The translations under genes were made by a program, and so were the position numbers. A model generated the notes under the pieces. It saw nothing but the letters and a program-made list of their open reading frames with translations. It was not told where the DNA came from and made no database searches. A stretch of 64,000 nt of DNA from Halomonas caseinilytica (GTDB lineage Bacteria; Pseudomonadota; Gammaproteobacteria; Pseudomonadales; Halomonadaceae), in the NCBI RefSeq assembly GCF_001662305.1, contig NZ_BDEP01000030.1, forward strand, positions 1-64,000, written 5' to 3'. Positions within the stretch are counted from its first letter, which is position 1. Each line of letters begins with the position of its first letter. Positions 54,674 through 64,000 of this stretch are shown in pieces.

Positions 54674-56002
54674 ATGAGTCACGTCTTTCATCGTCATCTG
54701 AAACAGCGCTATCCCACCGCCGTGGGTGGCGAGGGCCCTTATCTGATCGACGCCGAGGGGCGTCGTTACCTGGATGCCTGCGGTGGCGCCGCCGTCTCAT
54801 GCCTGGGCCACAGCGATGGCGAGGTGATCGAGGCGGTTCGCGAGCAGGTCGGTCGACTCGCCTATGCGCATACCTCCTTTTTCACCAGCGAGCCGATGGA
54901 GGCGCTGGCCGATTTCCTGGTCGAGCGGGCACCGGAAGGGTTGTCATCGGTCTATTTCGTTTCGGGGGGCTCCGAGGCGGTGGAGGCGGCGCTGAAAATG
55001 GCGCGCCAGTATTTCCTAGAGCGTGGCGAGCCCGAGCGCAGGCACCTGATCGCGCGGCGGCAGAGTTATCACGGCAACACCCTGGGCGCGCTGGCCACCG
55101 GCGGCAACGCCTGGCGGCGGCGTCCGTTCGAGCCGCTGCTGGTGGAGGTCGGCCATGTCAGCCCGTGTTATGCCTATCGTGGCCAGGCCGCGGGTGAGAC
55201 GCCGGAGGCCTATGGCGAGCGCCTGGCCGCGGAGCTCGGAGACGAGATCCAGCGCCTGGGGCCGGAGACGGTGATGGCCTTCGTGGCCGAGCCCGTGGTG
55301 GGCGCGACGCTTGGCGCGGTGCCGGCAGTACCGGGCTACTTCAAGCGGGTACGCGAGATCTGCGATCGCCACGGCATCCTGCTGATCCTCGACGAGGTGA
55401 TGTGCGGCATGGGGCGTACCGGCAGCCTCTTCGCCGCCGAACAGGAGGGCGTGGCACCGGACCTGACAACCATTGCCAAGGGATTGGGAGCCGGTTACCA
55501 GCCGATCGGCGCGACCCTGGTGAGCGAACGCATCCGCGAGGCCATCGCCGAGGGCTCGGGCTTCTTTCAGCATGGCCATACCTACATTGGCCACGCCACT
55601 GCCTGTGCCGCGGCGTTGGCGGTGCAACGCGCCATCGAATCGCGCGATTTGATGGCCCGCGTGCGCTGGTTGGGTGACGGGCTGCAGCAGCGACTCGAGG
55701 CGCGTTTCGGCGATCATCCCCATGTCGGCGATATTCGCGGGCGCGGGCTGTTCCGCGGCCTCGAGCTGGTGGCCGATCGCGGCGACAAGACGCCGTTCGA
55801 TCCGGCCTGCAAGCTGCATGCCGCCATCAAGCGCACGGCCATGGACGAGGGGCTGATGTGCTATCCGATGGGCGGCACCCTCGATGGCCAACGAGGTGAC
55901 CATATCCTGCTGGCACCGCCGTTCATTCTCGAGGAATCCCATCTGGATGAAATCGTCGACAAGCTCGATGCGACCCTGAAGCGCGTTATCGACCCTCATT
56001 GA
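54674..56002 (+). CDS. Class III PLP aminotransferase
   Basis: 442 aa. SCLGHSDGEVIEAV, VYFVSGGSEAVEAALKMARQYF, RRQSYHGNTLGAL, LLILDEVMCGMGRTG and PLP lysine in TTIAKGLGAGYQPIGATL mark omega-amino-acid or amine transaminases. Substrate is unknown; neighbours give no clear pathway. GGGAGGGC precedes ATG 54674. It is followed within 13 bp by the CMD protein and forms a two-gene unit with it. Confidence 0.9.
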   Translation: MSHVFHRHLKQRYPTAVGGEGPYLIDAEGRRYLDACGGAAVSCLGHSDGEVIEAVREQVGRLAYAHTSFFTSEPMEALADFLVERAPEGLSSVYFVSGGSEAVEAALKMARQYFLERGEPERRHLIARRQSYHGNTLGALATGGNAWRRRPFEPLLVEVGHVSPCYAYRGQAAGETPEAYGERLAAELGDEIQRLGPETVMAFVAEPVVGATLGAVPAVPGYFKRVREICDRHGILLILDEVMCGMGRTGSLFAAEQEGVAPDLTTIAKGLGAGYQPIGATLVSERIREAIAEGSGFFQHGHTYIGHATACAAALAVQRAIESRDLMARVRWLGDGLQQRLEARFGDHPHVGDIRGRGLFRGLELVADRGDKTPFDPACKLHAAIKRTAMDEGLMCYPMGGTLDGQRGDHILLAPPFILEESHLDEIVDKLDATLKRVIDPH

Positions 56003-56015
56003 AGGAGCATGACCG

Positions 56016-56585
56016 ATGTCGATCGAATCCCGTCTCTCGCCGCTGAACGAGGCGCACATGGCCCCCGAGCAGCGCCGTGTTCTGGACACCATTCTCAGCG
56101 GCCCACGCGGCAATCTGGACGGCCCCTTTCTGGCCTGGATCCACAGCCCGGAACTGGCCGATCACGCCCAGCGCCTGGGGGCCTTCTGCCGCTACGGCAC
56201 GCGCCTGGAGTTGCGGCTGACCGAGCTGGCGATCCTGTTCACCGCTGCCTGGTGGCAGTCCCAGGCGGAGTGGCAGATCCATGAACCCATTGCCCGTGAG
56301 GCCGGCGTCGCCGAGGCGGTGATCGAGGCCCTGCGCGAAGGTCGCGAGCCGACCTTCGAACGCGACGACGAGGCGTTGGTGGTGCGCCTGGGTGAGTCGC
56401 TCTATACCAGCCGCCGCGTCGACGAGGCGCTCTACGCCGAGGCCGTGGCGGTCTTCGGCGAGCCGGCGATGGTCGAGCTGGTGGGCGTGTTCGGCTACTA
56501 CGCCCTGGTGGCCATGACGCTCAACGTCTTCGAGGTGCGCCGCGGCGATGGCCCGCTGCCGTTTGCCGAGCCGCCTGGCTCGTGA
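56016..56585 (+). CDS. Carboxymuconolactone decarboxylase-family protein
   Basis: 189 aa all-helical CMD/AhpD-like protein: NLDGPFLAWIHSPELADHAQRLGAFCRYGTRL, LTELAILFTAAWWQSQAEWQIHEPIAREAGV. The usual CxxC peroxidase pair is absent: the equivalent region reads AAWWQSQAEW, so it is probably a decarboxylase or tautomerase-like member. GAAGGAG is upstream. Co-transcribed with the aminotransferase. Confidence 0.85.
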   Translation: MSIESRLSPLNEAHMAPEQRRVLDTILSGPRGNLDGPFLAWIHSPELADHAQRLGAFCRYGTRLELRLTELAILFTAAWWQSQAEWQIHEPIAREAGVAEAVIEALREGREPTFERDDEALVVRLGESLYTSRRVDEALYAEAVAVFGEPAMVELVGVFGYYALVAMTLNVFEVRRGDGPLPFAEPPGS

Positions 56586-56719
56586 CGCCCCGTGGCATGC
56601 CGTTCCTTCATTGAGGCACTGAGCGGTTGGCGGGCGGCCGGGTTGCATCGACAGTGTCCCTCAAGCGTTCGATGCGGCTATGCTGGCGGTATCTCCTTTG
56701 TCATGGATGACTGAACGCC

Positions 56720-58519
56720 ATGGATGATAGCACCCTGGTCTTTGCGCTTCTTGGTTTGACGCTGACCGCCTTCATCTGGGGGCGATTTCGCTATGACCTG
56801 GTTGCCCTGGCCGCATTGCTGGCGGCGGTACTGCTGGGTCTGGTGCCGGCGGAGGAGGCATTTCTCGGCTTTGGTCATCCGGCGGTGATCACGGTGGCGG
56901 CGGTGCTGGTCCTCAGTCGTGGATTCGAACGCTCCGGCCTGGTCGACCTGATCGCCGAGCAGGCGCTCAAGGTCGGTGACCGCCTGTTGCTGCAGCTACT
57001 GGTGCTGGTTGGTGCAGTGCTGGTGCTTTCCGGGGTGATGAACAATGTCGGGGCCCTGGCGTTGATGCTGCCGGTCGCGATTCGCATGGCCCGGGAGCAC
57101 GGCACGCCGCCGTCACTGTTGCTGATGCCGCTGGCCTTCGGTTCACTGCTGGGTGGCCTGACCACCCTGATCGGCACGCCGCCCAACATCATCATTTCCA
57201 GTTATCGCGGCTCCCTTGGGGCCGACAACTTCGGCATGTTCTCGTTTTTTCCTGTCGGGGCGACGGTCGCCCTGGTCGGGCTCGCCTTCATCGTGCTGCT
57301 GGGCTGGCGCCTGGTGCCCAAGCGTGCCGGTAGTGCGTCCACCGAGGCGATGTTCGATACCGCCCATTACCTGGTGGAGCTGCGCGTGCCGGAAAAGGCC
57401 AAGGCGGAAGGCTGGACCCTGCTTGATCTGCGCCAGGCCGTCGACGAGGACATCCCGGTACTGGCGGTGGTTCGCGACGAACGTCGTCACGCCGGGCACA
57501 GGTTTCACGGCGTGTTGCGCGAGGGCGATATCCTGCTGGTGGAGGCCGGCCCCGAGGAAATGAAGCTGCTCGAGGACAAGGCGGGCCTGGAGATGGGGCC
57601 GGAACCCGGCGACGAGCCGGCGTCGGAAGAAGAGCGCGAGGAAGGCGAGGCCTTCGATCCCGAGGGACTGCATCTGGTGGAGGCGGTGGTCAGAAACGAC
57701 TCCATGATGATCAACCGTACCGTGGCCCAGTTGCGCCTGCACAACCAGTATGGCCTGCATCTGGTGGCGGTGGCCCGTGACGGTGGCCGGCTCAATCAGC
57801 GGCTGCGGGACATCCGCTTCCGGGCCGGTGACGTGCTGTTGCTGCAAGGAGGCGAGAATGAACTTACCGACAGCCTGACGACCCTGGGCTGCCTGCCGCT
57901 GGCCAAGCGCGATTTGAGCCTTGGTCAGCCGCGCCTGCTGCTAGTGTCGGTGGCCATCTTCGCTGCCGCCATCCTGGCCATGGTGCTGGACCTGCTGCCA
58001 GCCTCGGTGGCGCTGGCCGGGGCGGCGCTGGTGTCACTGCTGGTGGGCGTGCTGCCGCTGCGCGACGGATATCAGGCCATCGACGGGCCGGTGATCGTCT
58101 TGCTGGGGGCGATGATTCCGGTGGGCCAGACGCTGGAAACCAGTGGCGGTGCTGCCTTGATCGCCGAGGGGATGCTGGCGCTGGGCAGCGAGTGGCCGGT
58201 CGTGGTGACCCTGGCGGGACTCTTCCTGTTGAGCACCCTGTTGTCCAATGTGGTCAACAACGCCGCCGCGGCCTTGCTGATGGCGCCCATCGCGGCGAGC
58301 CTGGCCAAGGGATTCGATGCCTCCCTGGATCCCTTTCTGATGGTGGTGGCGGTCAGTGCCTCCTGTGCTTTCCTGACCCCTATCGGACATCAATCCAACA
58401 CCTTGGTGATGGGACCCGGCGGCTATCGTTTCGGCGATTACTGGTGGCTGGGGCTGCCGCTGTCGCTGGTCGTGATGGTCGTGACCGTGCCGATGGTATT
58501 ACTGGTCTGGCCCGTGTAG
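56720..58519 (+). CDS. SLC13-type permease with two TrkA-C domains
   Basis: 599 aa. N-terminal helices (~1-190) and C-terminal helices (~400-599) flank two RCK_C/TrkA-C domains (LVELRVPEKAKAEGWTLLDL, LVEAVVRNDSMMINRTVAQL). SNVVNNAAAALLMAPIA and MNNVGALALMLPVA are the paired SLC13/CitT motifs. It probably exports or imports an anion such as sulfate, phosphate or dicarboxylate. ATG 56720 gives the family length. Confidence 0.88.
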   Translation: MDDSTLVFALLGLTLTAFIWGRFRYDLVALAALLAAVLLGLVPAEEAFLGFGHPAVITVAAVLVLSRGFERSGLVDLIAEQALKVGDRLLLQLLVLVGAVLVLSGVMNNVGALALMLPVAIRMAREHGTPPSLLLMPLAFGSLLGGLTTLIGTPPNIIISSYRGSLGADNFGMFSFFPVGATVALVGLAFIVLLGWRLVPKRAGSASTEAMFDTAHYLVELRVPEKAKAEGWTLLDLRQAVDEDIPVLAVVRDERRHAGHRFHGVLREGDILLVEAGPEEMKLLEDKAGLEMGPEPGDEPASEEEREEGEAFDPEGLHLVEAVVRNDSMMINRTVAQLRLHNQYGLHLVAVARDGGRLNQRLRDIRFRAGDVLLLQGGENELTDSLTTLGCLPLAKRDLSLGQPRLLLVSVAIFAAAILAMVLDLLPASVALAGAALVSLLVGVLPLRDGYQAIDGPVIVLLGAMIPVGQTLETSGGAALIAEGMLALGSEWPVVVTLAGLFLLSTLLSNVVNNAAAALLMAPIAASLAKGFDASLDPFLMVVAVSASCAFLTPIGHQSNTLVMGPGGYRFGDYWWLGLPLSLVVMVVTVPMVLLVWPV

Positions 58520-58532
58520 CGCCCAATATCGC

Positions 58533-58557
58533 AAAAGCCCCGGCGCAGGGCCGGGGC
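58533..58557 (-). terminator. Terminator of fadE
   Basis: GCCCCGGC (58537-58544) pairs with GCCGGGGC (58550-58557); on the minus strand the hairpin is followed by TTTTGC. It lies 26 bp past the fadE stop. Confidence 0.65.
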
Positions 58558-58582
58558 ATCGAGTGACGGTGAGAAGCGTGGA

Positions 58583-61030
58583 TCAGGCGGGGTGGTGACG
58601 CAGCACCTTGGACTTGTCGATGACGAAGGCGTCGTAGTCGAAGTCATCCACGGTCAGCATGTCCAGCACCTCGGCCTCGCGCTGGCGCATGAAGGTAGCG
58701 TCCTCGTCGCTGATCAGCCCGGCGGCGAGAGCGGCTTCCACCTGCTGTTCGGGATGCAGGGCCTCGGCCGGGATCTCGCCCTTGGCGTGTGCCTTGCCGA
58801 CCGTGCGATACAGGGCCTCGGCACGTTCCTGCGTGGCCAGCAGGGCATTGTAGCGTGCCAGGGGATTGTCCTGAGGGCCGTCGTCGGTGTCCCAGGTATT
58901 GCTGATGAGCTTGTGGCGCAGGGCGCTGTCGCGGGAGACGGACTGGGCGATGGCTCGCGACAGGTCATCCTGCGGGCGTGACCAGCGCCGGCCGAGCGGC
59001 ATGATGATCAGGCGCAGTGTGCGGCCGAGGGCGCGGTTGGGCAGGTTCTCGAACAGCTCGACGAAGGCCTGCTCGGCGCGTCCCAGCAGCAGACGGGCGG
59101 CATAGTGCAGCAGGGTGTCCTCGCCCTCGACGCGGTCGCCTTCGTGCCATTGCTTGAGCAGCATGCTGGCCAGATAGAGGTTGGAGAGCACGTCGCCGAG
59201 CCGGGCGGAAAGCATCTCGCGCTGCTTGAGCTTCGAGCCGAGGCTGGCCATGGCGGCGTCGGCGGCGAGGCCGAAGCCGGCGGACAGGCGTGCGATGTCG
59301 CGGGCGTAGGGCGCGGCGACATCGTCGAAGGGAACGCTGGGCTTGCCGATGCCCAGCCCCTGGGTCAGGGCGCGGGCGGCGTTGCCGAGGATCAGGCCGG
59401 CGTGGTTGAAGAAGGCCTGGTCGAAGGCCTTGGGATCGTCGGCATCCTTGGCGGCCAGTTCCTCGAGGACGTAGGGATGGCAGCGGATTGCGCCCTGGCC
59501 GAAGATCATCAGGTTGCGCGTCATGATGTTGGCGCCCTCGACGGTGATGGCCACCGGGTTGGCGCTGTAGCCGATGCCGAGATAGTTGCGCGGCCCGAGC
59601 GTCACGGCCTTGCCGCCATGGATATCCATGGCATCGGCGAGGATGACGCGCTGGAACTCGGTCAACTGGCTCTTGAGAATCGCCGAGGGCACGGCCGGCT
59701 TCTCGCCGTGGTCGATGGTATTGGCGGTCTGATAGACGGCCGCCTGGGCGATGTAGGCCAGTGCGCTCATGCGAGCCAGGGGTTCCTGGACGCCTTCCAT
59801 CTCGGCCACCGGCACGTTGAACTGGCGGCGAATGCGGGCAAAGCCGCCGCTCCAGCCGATGGCGTAACGGGCGGTGCCGGTGGCGCCGGAGGGCAGGGTG
59901 ATGCAGCGGCCGACGGACAGGCACTCGACCAGCATGCGCCAGCCCTGGCCGATCATTTCCTCACCGCCGATGATGGTCGAGAGCGGCACGAAGACCTTGT
60001 CGCCCTTGATCGGGCCATTGAGGAAGGGGCTGCCGATGGGGTGGTGGCGACGGCCGATCTGCATGCCTTCGGTGTCGCGGGGAATCAACGCCAGGGTGAT
60101 GCCGCGATCCTCGTCATCGCCGAGCAGGTGATCGGGGTCGAACAGGCGGAAGGCCAGGCCGACCACACTGGCGATGGGGGCCAGGGTGATCCAGCGTTTC
60201 TCGAAGGTCAGCTCCAGGCCGAGCACTTCCTCGCCGTCGATGCTGCGCTTGACCACGATGCCGGTGTCCGGCAGCGAGGTGGCATCGCTGCCCGCGCGCG
60301 GCCCGGTCAGCCCGAAGCAGGGGATCTCGCGGCCGTCGGCCAGGCGCGGCAGGTAGTGATCCTTCTGCTCCTGAGTGCCGTACTTGAGCAGCAGCTCGCC
60401 CGGGCCGAGGGAGTTGGGCACGCCCACGGTGACCATCAGGGTCTCGTTGATCGCCAGCTTCTGCAGGACTGTCGACTGCGCCTTGGCGGAGAAGCCCAGG
60501 CCGCCGTACTCCTTGGGGATGATCATGCCGAAGAAGCGCTCGCGCTTGAGGTAGTCCCAGAGCTCCTGGGGCAGGTCGGCACGCTCGCGGGCGATGTCCC
60601 AGGCATTGCACATGCCGGCGGCGACGCTGCACTGGTGATCGACGAAGGCGCGTTCCTCATCGGTCAGGCCATCGTCGCGGAAGGCCAGCAAGCGTTGCCA
60701 GTCAGGGCGACCGGAGAAAAGCTGGCCGTCCCAGGCCACGCTGCCGGCTTCCAGAGCGGTGCGTTCAGTATCCGAGACCTTGGGGGCGACCTTCTTGAAC
60801 ATCGCGAACAGCCGCGGCGTCAGCCAGGCGCGTCGCAGCCCCGGCAGGCCGCAGGCGGCGATACCGGCGGTGGCGATCAGCAGCAATACGCCGATCACCG
60901 GTGCGCCGGCCAGTACACCGATCAGGCCGGTGACGCCGGTGACCGCCAGTGCCGGCAAGGCCCCGGCCTCGCGGCGCATCACGATGAGCAGGCCGATTAT
61001 GGCCAGCACGAGCAGGATCAGGGTCAGCAT
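58583..61030 (-). CDS. fadE: Acyl-CoA dehydrogenase
   Basis: 815 aa, the long FadE type. An N-terminal membrane segment (MLTLILLVLAIIGLLIVM and two further hydrophobic stretches) precedes the acyl-CoA dehydrogenase core: IIPKEYGGLGFSAKAQS, LTGPRAGSDATSLPD, KRWITLAP and MDIHGGKAVTLGPRNYLG, then a FadE C-terminal extension. It starts beta-oxidation of fatty acyl-CoA. ATG 61030 with CGGAGA upstream is used; a longer open frame upstream covers the promoter. A PsrA-like site lies 32 bp before the start. Confidence 0.93.
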   Translation of the reverse strand: MLTLILLVLAIIGLLIVMRREAGALPALAVTGVTGLIGVLAGAPVIGVLLLIATAGIAACGLPGLRRAWLTPRLFAMFKKVAPKVSDTERTALEAGSVAWDGQLFSGRPDWQRLLAFRDDGLTDEERAFVDHQCSVAAGMCNAWDIARERADLPQELWDYLKRERFFGMIIPKEYGGLGFSAKAQSTVLQKLAINETLMVTVGVPNSLGPGELLLKYGTQEQKDHYLPRLADGREIPCFGLTGPRAGSDATSLPDTGIVVKRSIDGEEVLGLELTFEKRWITLAPIASVVGLAFRLFDPDHLLGDDEDRGITLALIPRDTEGMQIGRRHHPIGSPFLNGPIKGDKVFVPLSTIIGGEEMIGQGWRMLVECLSVGRCITLPSGATGTARYAIGWSGGFARIRRQFNVPVAEMEGVQEPLARMSALAYIAQAAVYQTANTIDHGEKPAVPSAILKSQLTEFQRVILADAMDIHGGKAVTLGPRNYLGIGYSANPVAITVEGANIMTRNLMIFGQGAIRCHPYVLEELAAKDADDPKAFDQAFFNHAGLILGNAARALTQGLGIGKPSVPFDDVAAPYARDIARLSAGFGLAADAAMASLGSKLKQREMLSARLGDVLSNLYLASMLLKQWHEGDRVEGEDTLLHYAARLLLGRAEQAFVELFENLPNRALGRTLRLIIMPLGRRWSRPQDDLSRAIAQSVSRDSALRHKLISNTWDTDDGPQDNPLARYNALLATQERAEALYRTVGKAHAKGEIPAEALHPEQQVEAALAAGLISDEDATFMRQREAEVLDMLTVDDFDYDAFVIDKSKVLRHHPA

Positions 61031-61061
61031 GAGAGTCTCCGGTTCGTTATCATTGGCAAGG

Positions 61062-61081
61062 ATTCGAACATCTGTTTGAAT
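61062..61081. promoter_or_regulatory. PsrA-like fatty-acid operator
   Basis: ATTCGAAC-ATCT-GTTTGAAT is an inverted repeat with one mismatch. It matches the Pseudomonas PsrA core CAAAC-N4-GTTTG at most positions and lies 32 bp upstream of fadE. PsrA is a TetR-type repressor relieved by long-chain acyl groups. Confidence 0.55.
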
Positions 61082-61223
61082 TCTTGCAGAATAGCTCAGT
61101 TCGCTGCAAGCGGCCAGCGGATTGAATGTTGTCCCAGCATTCTCGTGAGGGCTGATCCACCGATACGTTCGCGACGTTCTGCGAGGCGATCCGATACTCC
61201 TTGCTGGCGTGCGTCGACGCCAC

Positions 61224-61258
61224 AAAGAAGCGCCCCGCGCTGCGGGGCAGGCGGGGCG
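61224..61258 (-). terminator. Hairpin downstream of betA
   Basis: CGCCCCGC (61231-61238) pairs with GCGGGGCG (61251-61258); on the minus strand it precedes CTTCTTTG. The T-run is short, so it is a weak terminator. Confidence 0.5.
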
Positions 61259-61281
61259 TCATGGCACGGAGCGGGACGGAC

Positions 61282-62973
61282 TCAGTCGAGTCGGCGCATG
61301 GGCGTCTGACGAGCCGGGGCGCCATTGGCGACATAATAGGGGGCCTCGCTCCTCGGCAGCGGTTCGTGTCCCCGGATCTTGTCGGCCATCTTCTCGGCCA
61401 GCATGATCGTCGGGGCGTTGAGGTTGCCGGTGGGAATCACCGGGAACAGCGACGCATCGACCACCCTCAGGCCCTCGAGCCCGTGGACACGTCCGGCGCC
61501 GTCGACCACAGCGTCATCGCCTTCGCCCATGCGGCAACTGCCACAGGGGTGGTAGGCAGTCTCGGCGTGCTCGCGGACGAAGGCGTCGAGCTCGTCGTCG
61601 GACTGCACGTTCGGGCCAGGGGAGATCTCGCGGCCACGATAGGCATCGAAGGCTGGTTGCGCGATGATCTCTCGGGTCAGGCGAATGGCGTCACGGAACT
61701 CCTGCCAGTCCTTGTCGGTGGACATGTAGTTGAACAGGATGCTGGGCGCCGCCGCGGGATCGCGGGACGTCAGGCGTACCCGTCCTTCGCTCTCGGAGCG
61801 CATCGAACCGACGTGGGCCTGGAAGCCATGGGCCTGGACCGCGCTCTTGCCGTTATAGCTGATGGCGATGGGCAGGAAGTGGTACTGCAGGTTGGGCCAT
61901 TCTTCCTCGTCGCGGGTACGGATGAAGCCGGCCGCCTCGAACTGGTTGCTGGCACCCACGCCGCTACCCATGAAGAGCCACTCGGCACCGATCTTTGGCT
62001 GGTTCCACCATTTCAGGGCCGGGTACAGCGAGATCGGCTGAGTGCATTCGTACTGGATGTACATCTCCAGGTGATCCTGCAGGTGGGCACCGACGTTCTC
62101 GTTGACCTGGACCGGCTCGATGCCGAATTCATCGAGCACGTCCTGCGGTCCCACGCCGGAGCGTTGAAGGATCTGCGGCGAGGCGATGGCGCCGGCGCAC
62201 AGCAGCACTTCGCGGCGTGCACGCACTTCCTGGGGCTGCCCCTTGCGCGCGTAACGAACTCCCGTGGCGCGCTTGCCCTCGAAGGTGATGACGTCGGTGG
62301 TGGCGTGGGTCTCGATGGTCAGGTTCGAGCGCGACTTGGCCTGGTCGAGATAGCCGCGTGCCGTGGAGGCACGGCGACCGTTCGGCGTGACGAACCGATC
62401 CATCGGGCCGAAGCCTTCCTGCTGGTAGCCGTTGACGTCTTCCGTCGCCGGATAGCCGGCCTGCTGGCCAGCCTCGATGAAGGCGTGATAGAGCGGGTTG
62501 TTCCCTTCCTTCGGCGTGGTGACGCTGACCGGGCCATCGCCGCCGTGATAGTCGTTGGGGCCGATGTCGCGCGTCTCGGCCTTGCGGAAGTAGGGCAGGC
62601 AGTCGGCGTAGGTCCAGTCCTCCAGGCCGCCGCGCTTGGCCCAGTTGTCGTAGTCCAGGGCGTTGCCGCGGATGTAGCACATGCCGTTGATCAGCGAGGA
62701 GCCGCCGAGACCCTTGCCGCGACCGCACTCCATGCGTCGACCGTTCATGTACGGCTCGGGATCGGTCTCGAAGGCCCAATTGTAACGCTTGCCCTGCAGC
62801 GGGTAGGCCAGCGCCGCCGGCATCTGGGTACGGAAGTCGAAGCGATAGTCGGGGCCGCCGGCCTCGAGCAGCAGGACCTTGACGTCCGGGTCCTCGGTCA
62901 GTCGAGTGGCCAGGACATTGCCGGCGGAGCCGGCACCGATGATGACGTAGTCGAATTCACGGATCTGGGACAT
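61282..62973 (-). CDS. betA: Choline dehydrogenase
   Basis: 563 aa GMC flavoprotein. FAD motif [20 protein letters not shown] signature 1 [19 protein letters not shown], signature 2 [16 protein letters not shown] and the C-terminal catalytic His region [15 protein letters not shown]. It oxidises choline to betaine aldehyde (and on to betaine) at the membrane, providing the osmolyte glycine betaine. ATG 62973 with GGGAGG upstream. betB follows to the right in the same direction. Confidence 0.95.
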   Translation of the reverse strand: MSQIREFDYVIIGAGSAGNVLATRLTEDPDVKVLLLEAGGPDYRFDFRTQMPAALAYPLQGKRYNWAFETDPEPYMNGRRMECGRGKGLGGSSLINGMCYIRGNALDYDNWAKRGGLEDWTYADCLPYFRKAETRDIGPNDYHGGDGPVSVTTPKEGNNPLYHAFIEAGQQAGYPATEDVNGYQQEGFGPMDRFVTPNGRRASTARGYLDQAKSRSNLTIETHATTDVITFEGKRATGVRYARKGQPQEVRARREVLLCAGAIASPQILQRSGVGPQDVLDEFGIEPVQVNENVGAHLQDHLEMYIQYECTQPISLYPALKWWNQPKIGAEWLFMGSGVGASNQFEAAGFIRTRDEEEWPNLQYHFLPIAISYNGKSAVQAHGFQAHVGSMRSESEGRVRLTSRDPAAAPSILFNYMSTDKDWQEFRDAIRLTREIIAQPAFDAYRGREISPGPNVQSDDELDAFVREHAETAYHPCGSCRMGEGDDAVVDGAGRVHGLEGLRVVDASLFPVIPTGNLNAPTIMLAEKMADKIRGHEPLPRSEAPYYVANGAPARQTPMRRLD

Positions 62974-63023
62974 GGAGCCTCCCTGGGCAATGACAAAAAG
63001 AGCTCGGTGAAAGATGGGCTTTA

Positions 63024-63125
63024 CCGGCGAAAAGCCTGCGCGAGGGTGCTGTCACCCCATTCCTGGGGGGTCATCCGCCATGCATGGCGGATGACCCTCG
63101 CGTCGCCTTATCTCCGGCGCTCATC
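63024..63125 (-). repeat. Intergenic palindromic element, copy C
   Basis: Reads in reverse GATGAGCGCCGGAGATAAGG ... CCCTCGCGCAGGCTTTTCG and aligns with copy A. Its centre (63068-63097) is a 30-bp perfect palindrome with half-site GGGTCATCCGCCATG. It lies between betB and betA and may form a strong transcript hairpin, possibly trimming betA expression. Confidence 0.75.
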
Positions 63126-63148
63126 TCGCGAATAGCGCCAAGTAGCGA

Positions 63149-64000
63149 TCAGAACACCGACTCGAAGGGCCCCATCTCGACCTGAACCGACTTGGTCTGC
63201 GTGTAGTGGGCCAGGGTCTCGAGGCCGTTCTCACGGCCCACGCCGGACTGCTTGTAGCCGCCCACCGGCATTTCGGCGGGGGACTCGCCCCAGGTGTTGA
63301 CCCAGCAGATACCGGCCTCGAGGCGATGAATCACGCGGTGGGCGCGATTGAGCCCCTCGGTGAAGACACCGGCGGCCAGGCCGTAGGTGGTGTCGTTGGC
63401 GCGACGGATCACTTCCTCTTCGTCGTCGAAGGCCAGGATCGACATCACCGGGCCGAAGATCTCCTCGCGGACGATACGCATGCTGTCGTCGCAGTCGGTG
63501 AACACCGTGGGCGCGGCCCAGGCGCCGGTGCTGTAATCACCCTGGTCCCAGGCTTCGCCACCGGCCAGCACGCGGGCACCTTCTTGCTTGCCCAGCGCGA
63601 TGTAGGAGAGCACCTTTTCCTGGTGTTCGAAGCTGACCAGCGGGCCGAAGTTGACCGACGGATCCAGCGGATCGCCGGGCTTGATGCGTGCTACACGCTC
63701 GGCGATCTTCGCTTCGAAGGCCTCCTTGACGCGGCGGTCGACGAAGACTCGGGTGCCGTTGGTGCAGATCTGCCCGCTGGAATAGAAGTTGGCCATCATG
63801 GCAGCGTCGGCGGCGCGGTCCAGGTCGGCGTCGTCGAAGACGATCAACGGCGACTTGCCGCCCAGTTCCATGGTCACGTCCTTGAGGGTGGAGGCGGCTG
63901 AGGCCGACATTACCTTTTTGCCGGTGCCGACCTCGCCGGTGAAGGAGACCTTATCGATACCAGCATGGCCGGTGATCAACTGACCGACCCGAGCATCGCC
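63149..64000 (-). CDS. betB: Betaine aldehyde dehydrogenase, C-terminal part
   Basis: 283 residues to the stop, cut by the right window edge, so the N-terminal ~200 residues are missing. Family markers: [38 protein letters not shown] with the catalytic Glu, [15 protein letters not shown] with the nucleophile Cys, [14 protein letters not shown] and [15 protein letters not shown]. It oxidises betaine aldehyde to glycine betaine with NAD(P). It precedes betA in the same direction, as in bet operons. Confidence 0.95.
   Translation of the reverse strand, partial: GDARVGQLITGHAGIDKVSFTGEVGTGKKVMSASAASTLKDVTMELGGKSPLIVFDDADLDRAADAAMMANFYSSGQICTNGTRVFVDRRVKEAFEAKIAERVARIKPGDPLDPSVNFGPLVSFEHQEKVLSYIALGKQEGARVLAGGEAWDQGDYSTGAWAAPTVFTDCDDSMRIVREEIFGPVMSILAFDDEEEVIRRANDTTYGLAAGVFTEGLNRAHRVIHRLEAGICWVNTWGESPAEMPVGGYKQSGVGRENGLETLAHYTQTKSVQVEMGPFESVF

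Noticed and set aside
59105-63135. Long plus-strand frames opposite fadE and betA (to 734 codons)
   Set aside because: They oppose well-recognised enzymes and show no domain; GC artefacts.

Overview
The window is a high-GC gammaproteobacterial chromosome segment that looks like Halomonas or a close relative (Oceanospirillales). The reasons are the GC-rich codon usage, the acidic proteins, the choline-to-betaine genes betA/betB at the right edge, and the Pseudomonas-like gene families (a PA0069-type radical SAM protein, YeaC/DUF1315, DUF2797, FadE). This is inferred from gene content and not from an rRNA.

Layout. (1) 1-1760: right border of an integrated island, with a P4-type integrase beside tRNA-Gly(CCC); the island lies off the left edge. 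(2) 2000-12920: mixed housekeeping genes: CBS protein, Pmp3-like membrane protein, EamA transporter, NAD kinase, metallophosphatase, rhomboid protease, GST, PP2C phosphatase, an SOS-box-preceded radical SAM protein, and opgD for osmoregulated periplasmic glucans. (3) 13000-46010: a 33-kb aerobic cobalamin locus. It holds a nucleotide-loop block (cobT-cbiB-cobC-cobU-cobS-phosphatase-cobU-like), a B12-riboswitch-led uptake operon (btuB-btuF-btuC-btuD), an inserted divergent FecBCD-type ABC system with a Zur-like palindrome, a second B12 riboswitch leading chlID-cobB-cobW-cobN-cobG-cobH-cobI-cobJ, then cobK (opposite strand), cobL-cobE-cobM-cobF, and cobO-bluB-cobQ. (4) 45985-51080: the ugpBAECQ glycerol-3-phosphate operon with a good Pho box. 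(5) 51295-58520: hypothetical protein, azurin, quinone oxidoreductase, and an RpiR regulator divergent from a class III aminotransferase/CMD-protein pair, then an SLC13 permease. (6) 58530-64000: fadE with a PsrA-like operator, then betA and the 3' part of betB.

How it works together. Cobalt insertion is the aerobic type (CobN), with a fused ChlI-ChlD-like AAA+/vWA protein in place of CobS/CobT. A COG0523 metallochaperone (CobW) lies between cobB and cobN. BluB and CobT make and activate the lower ligand. CobO, CobQ, CbiB, the threonine-phosphate decarboxylase, CobU and CobS complete adenosylcobalamin. Two riboswitches couple import and ring synthesis to B12 level. No uroporphyrinogen methyltransferase (CobA/CysG) is present in the window.

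Non-coding signals worth attention: two cobalamin riboswitches; Pho, LexA, PsrA-like and Zur-like sites; a hairpin between ugpB and ugpA; and three related palindromic intergenic elements, one with 12-bp terminal inverted repeats. I saw no rRNA, CRISPR array or intact insertion sequence.
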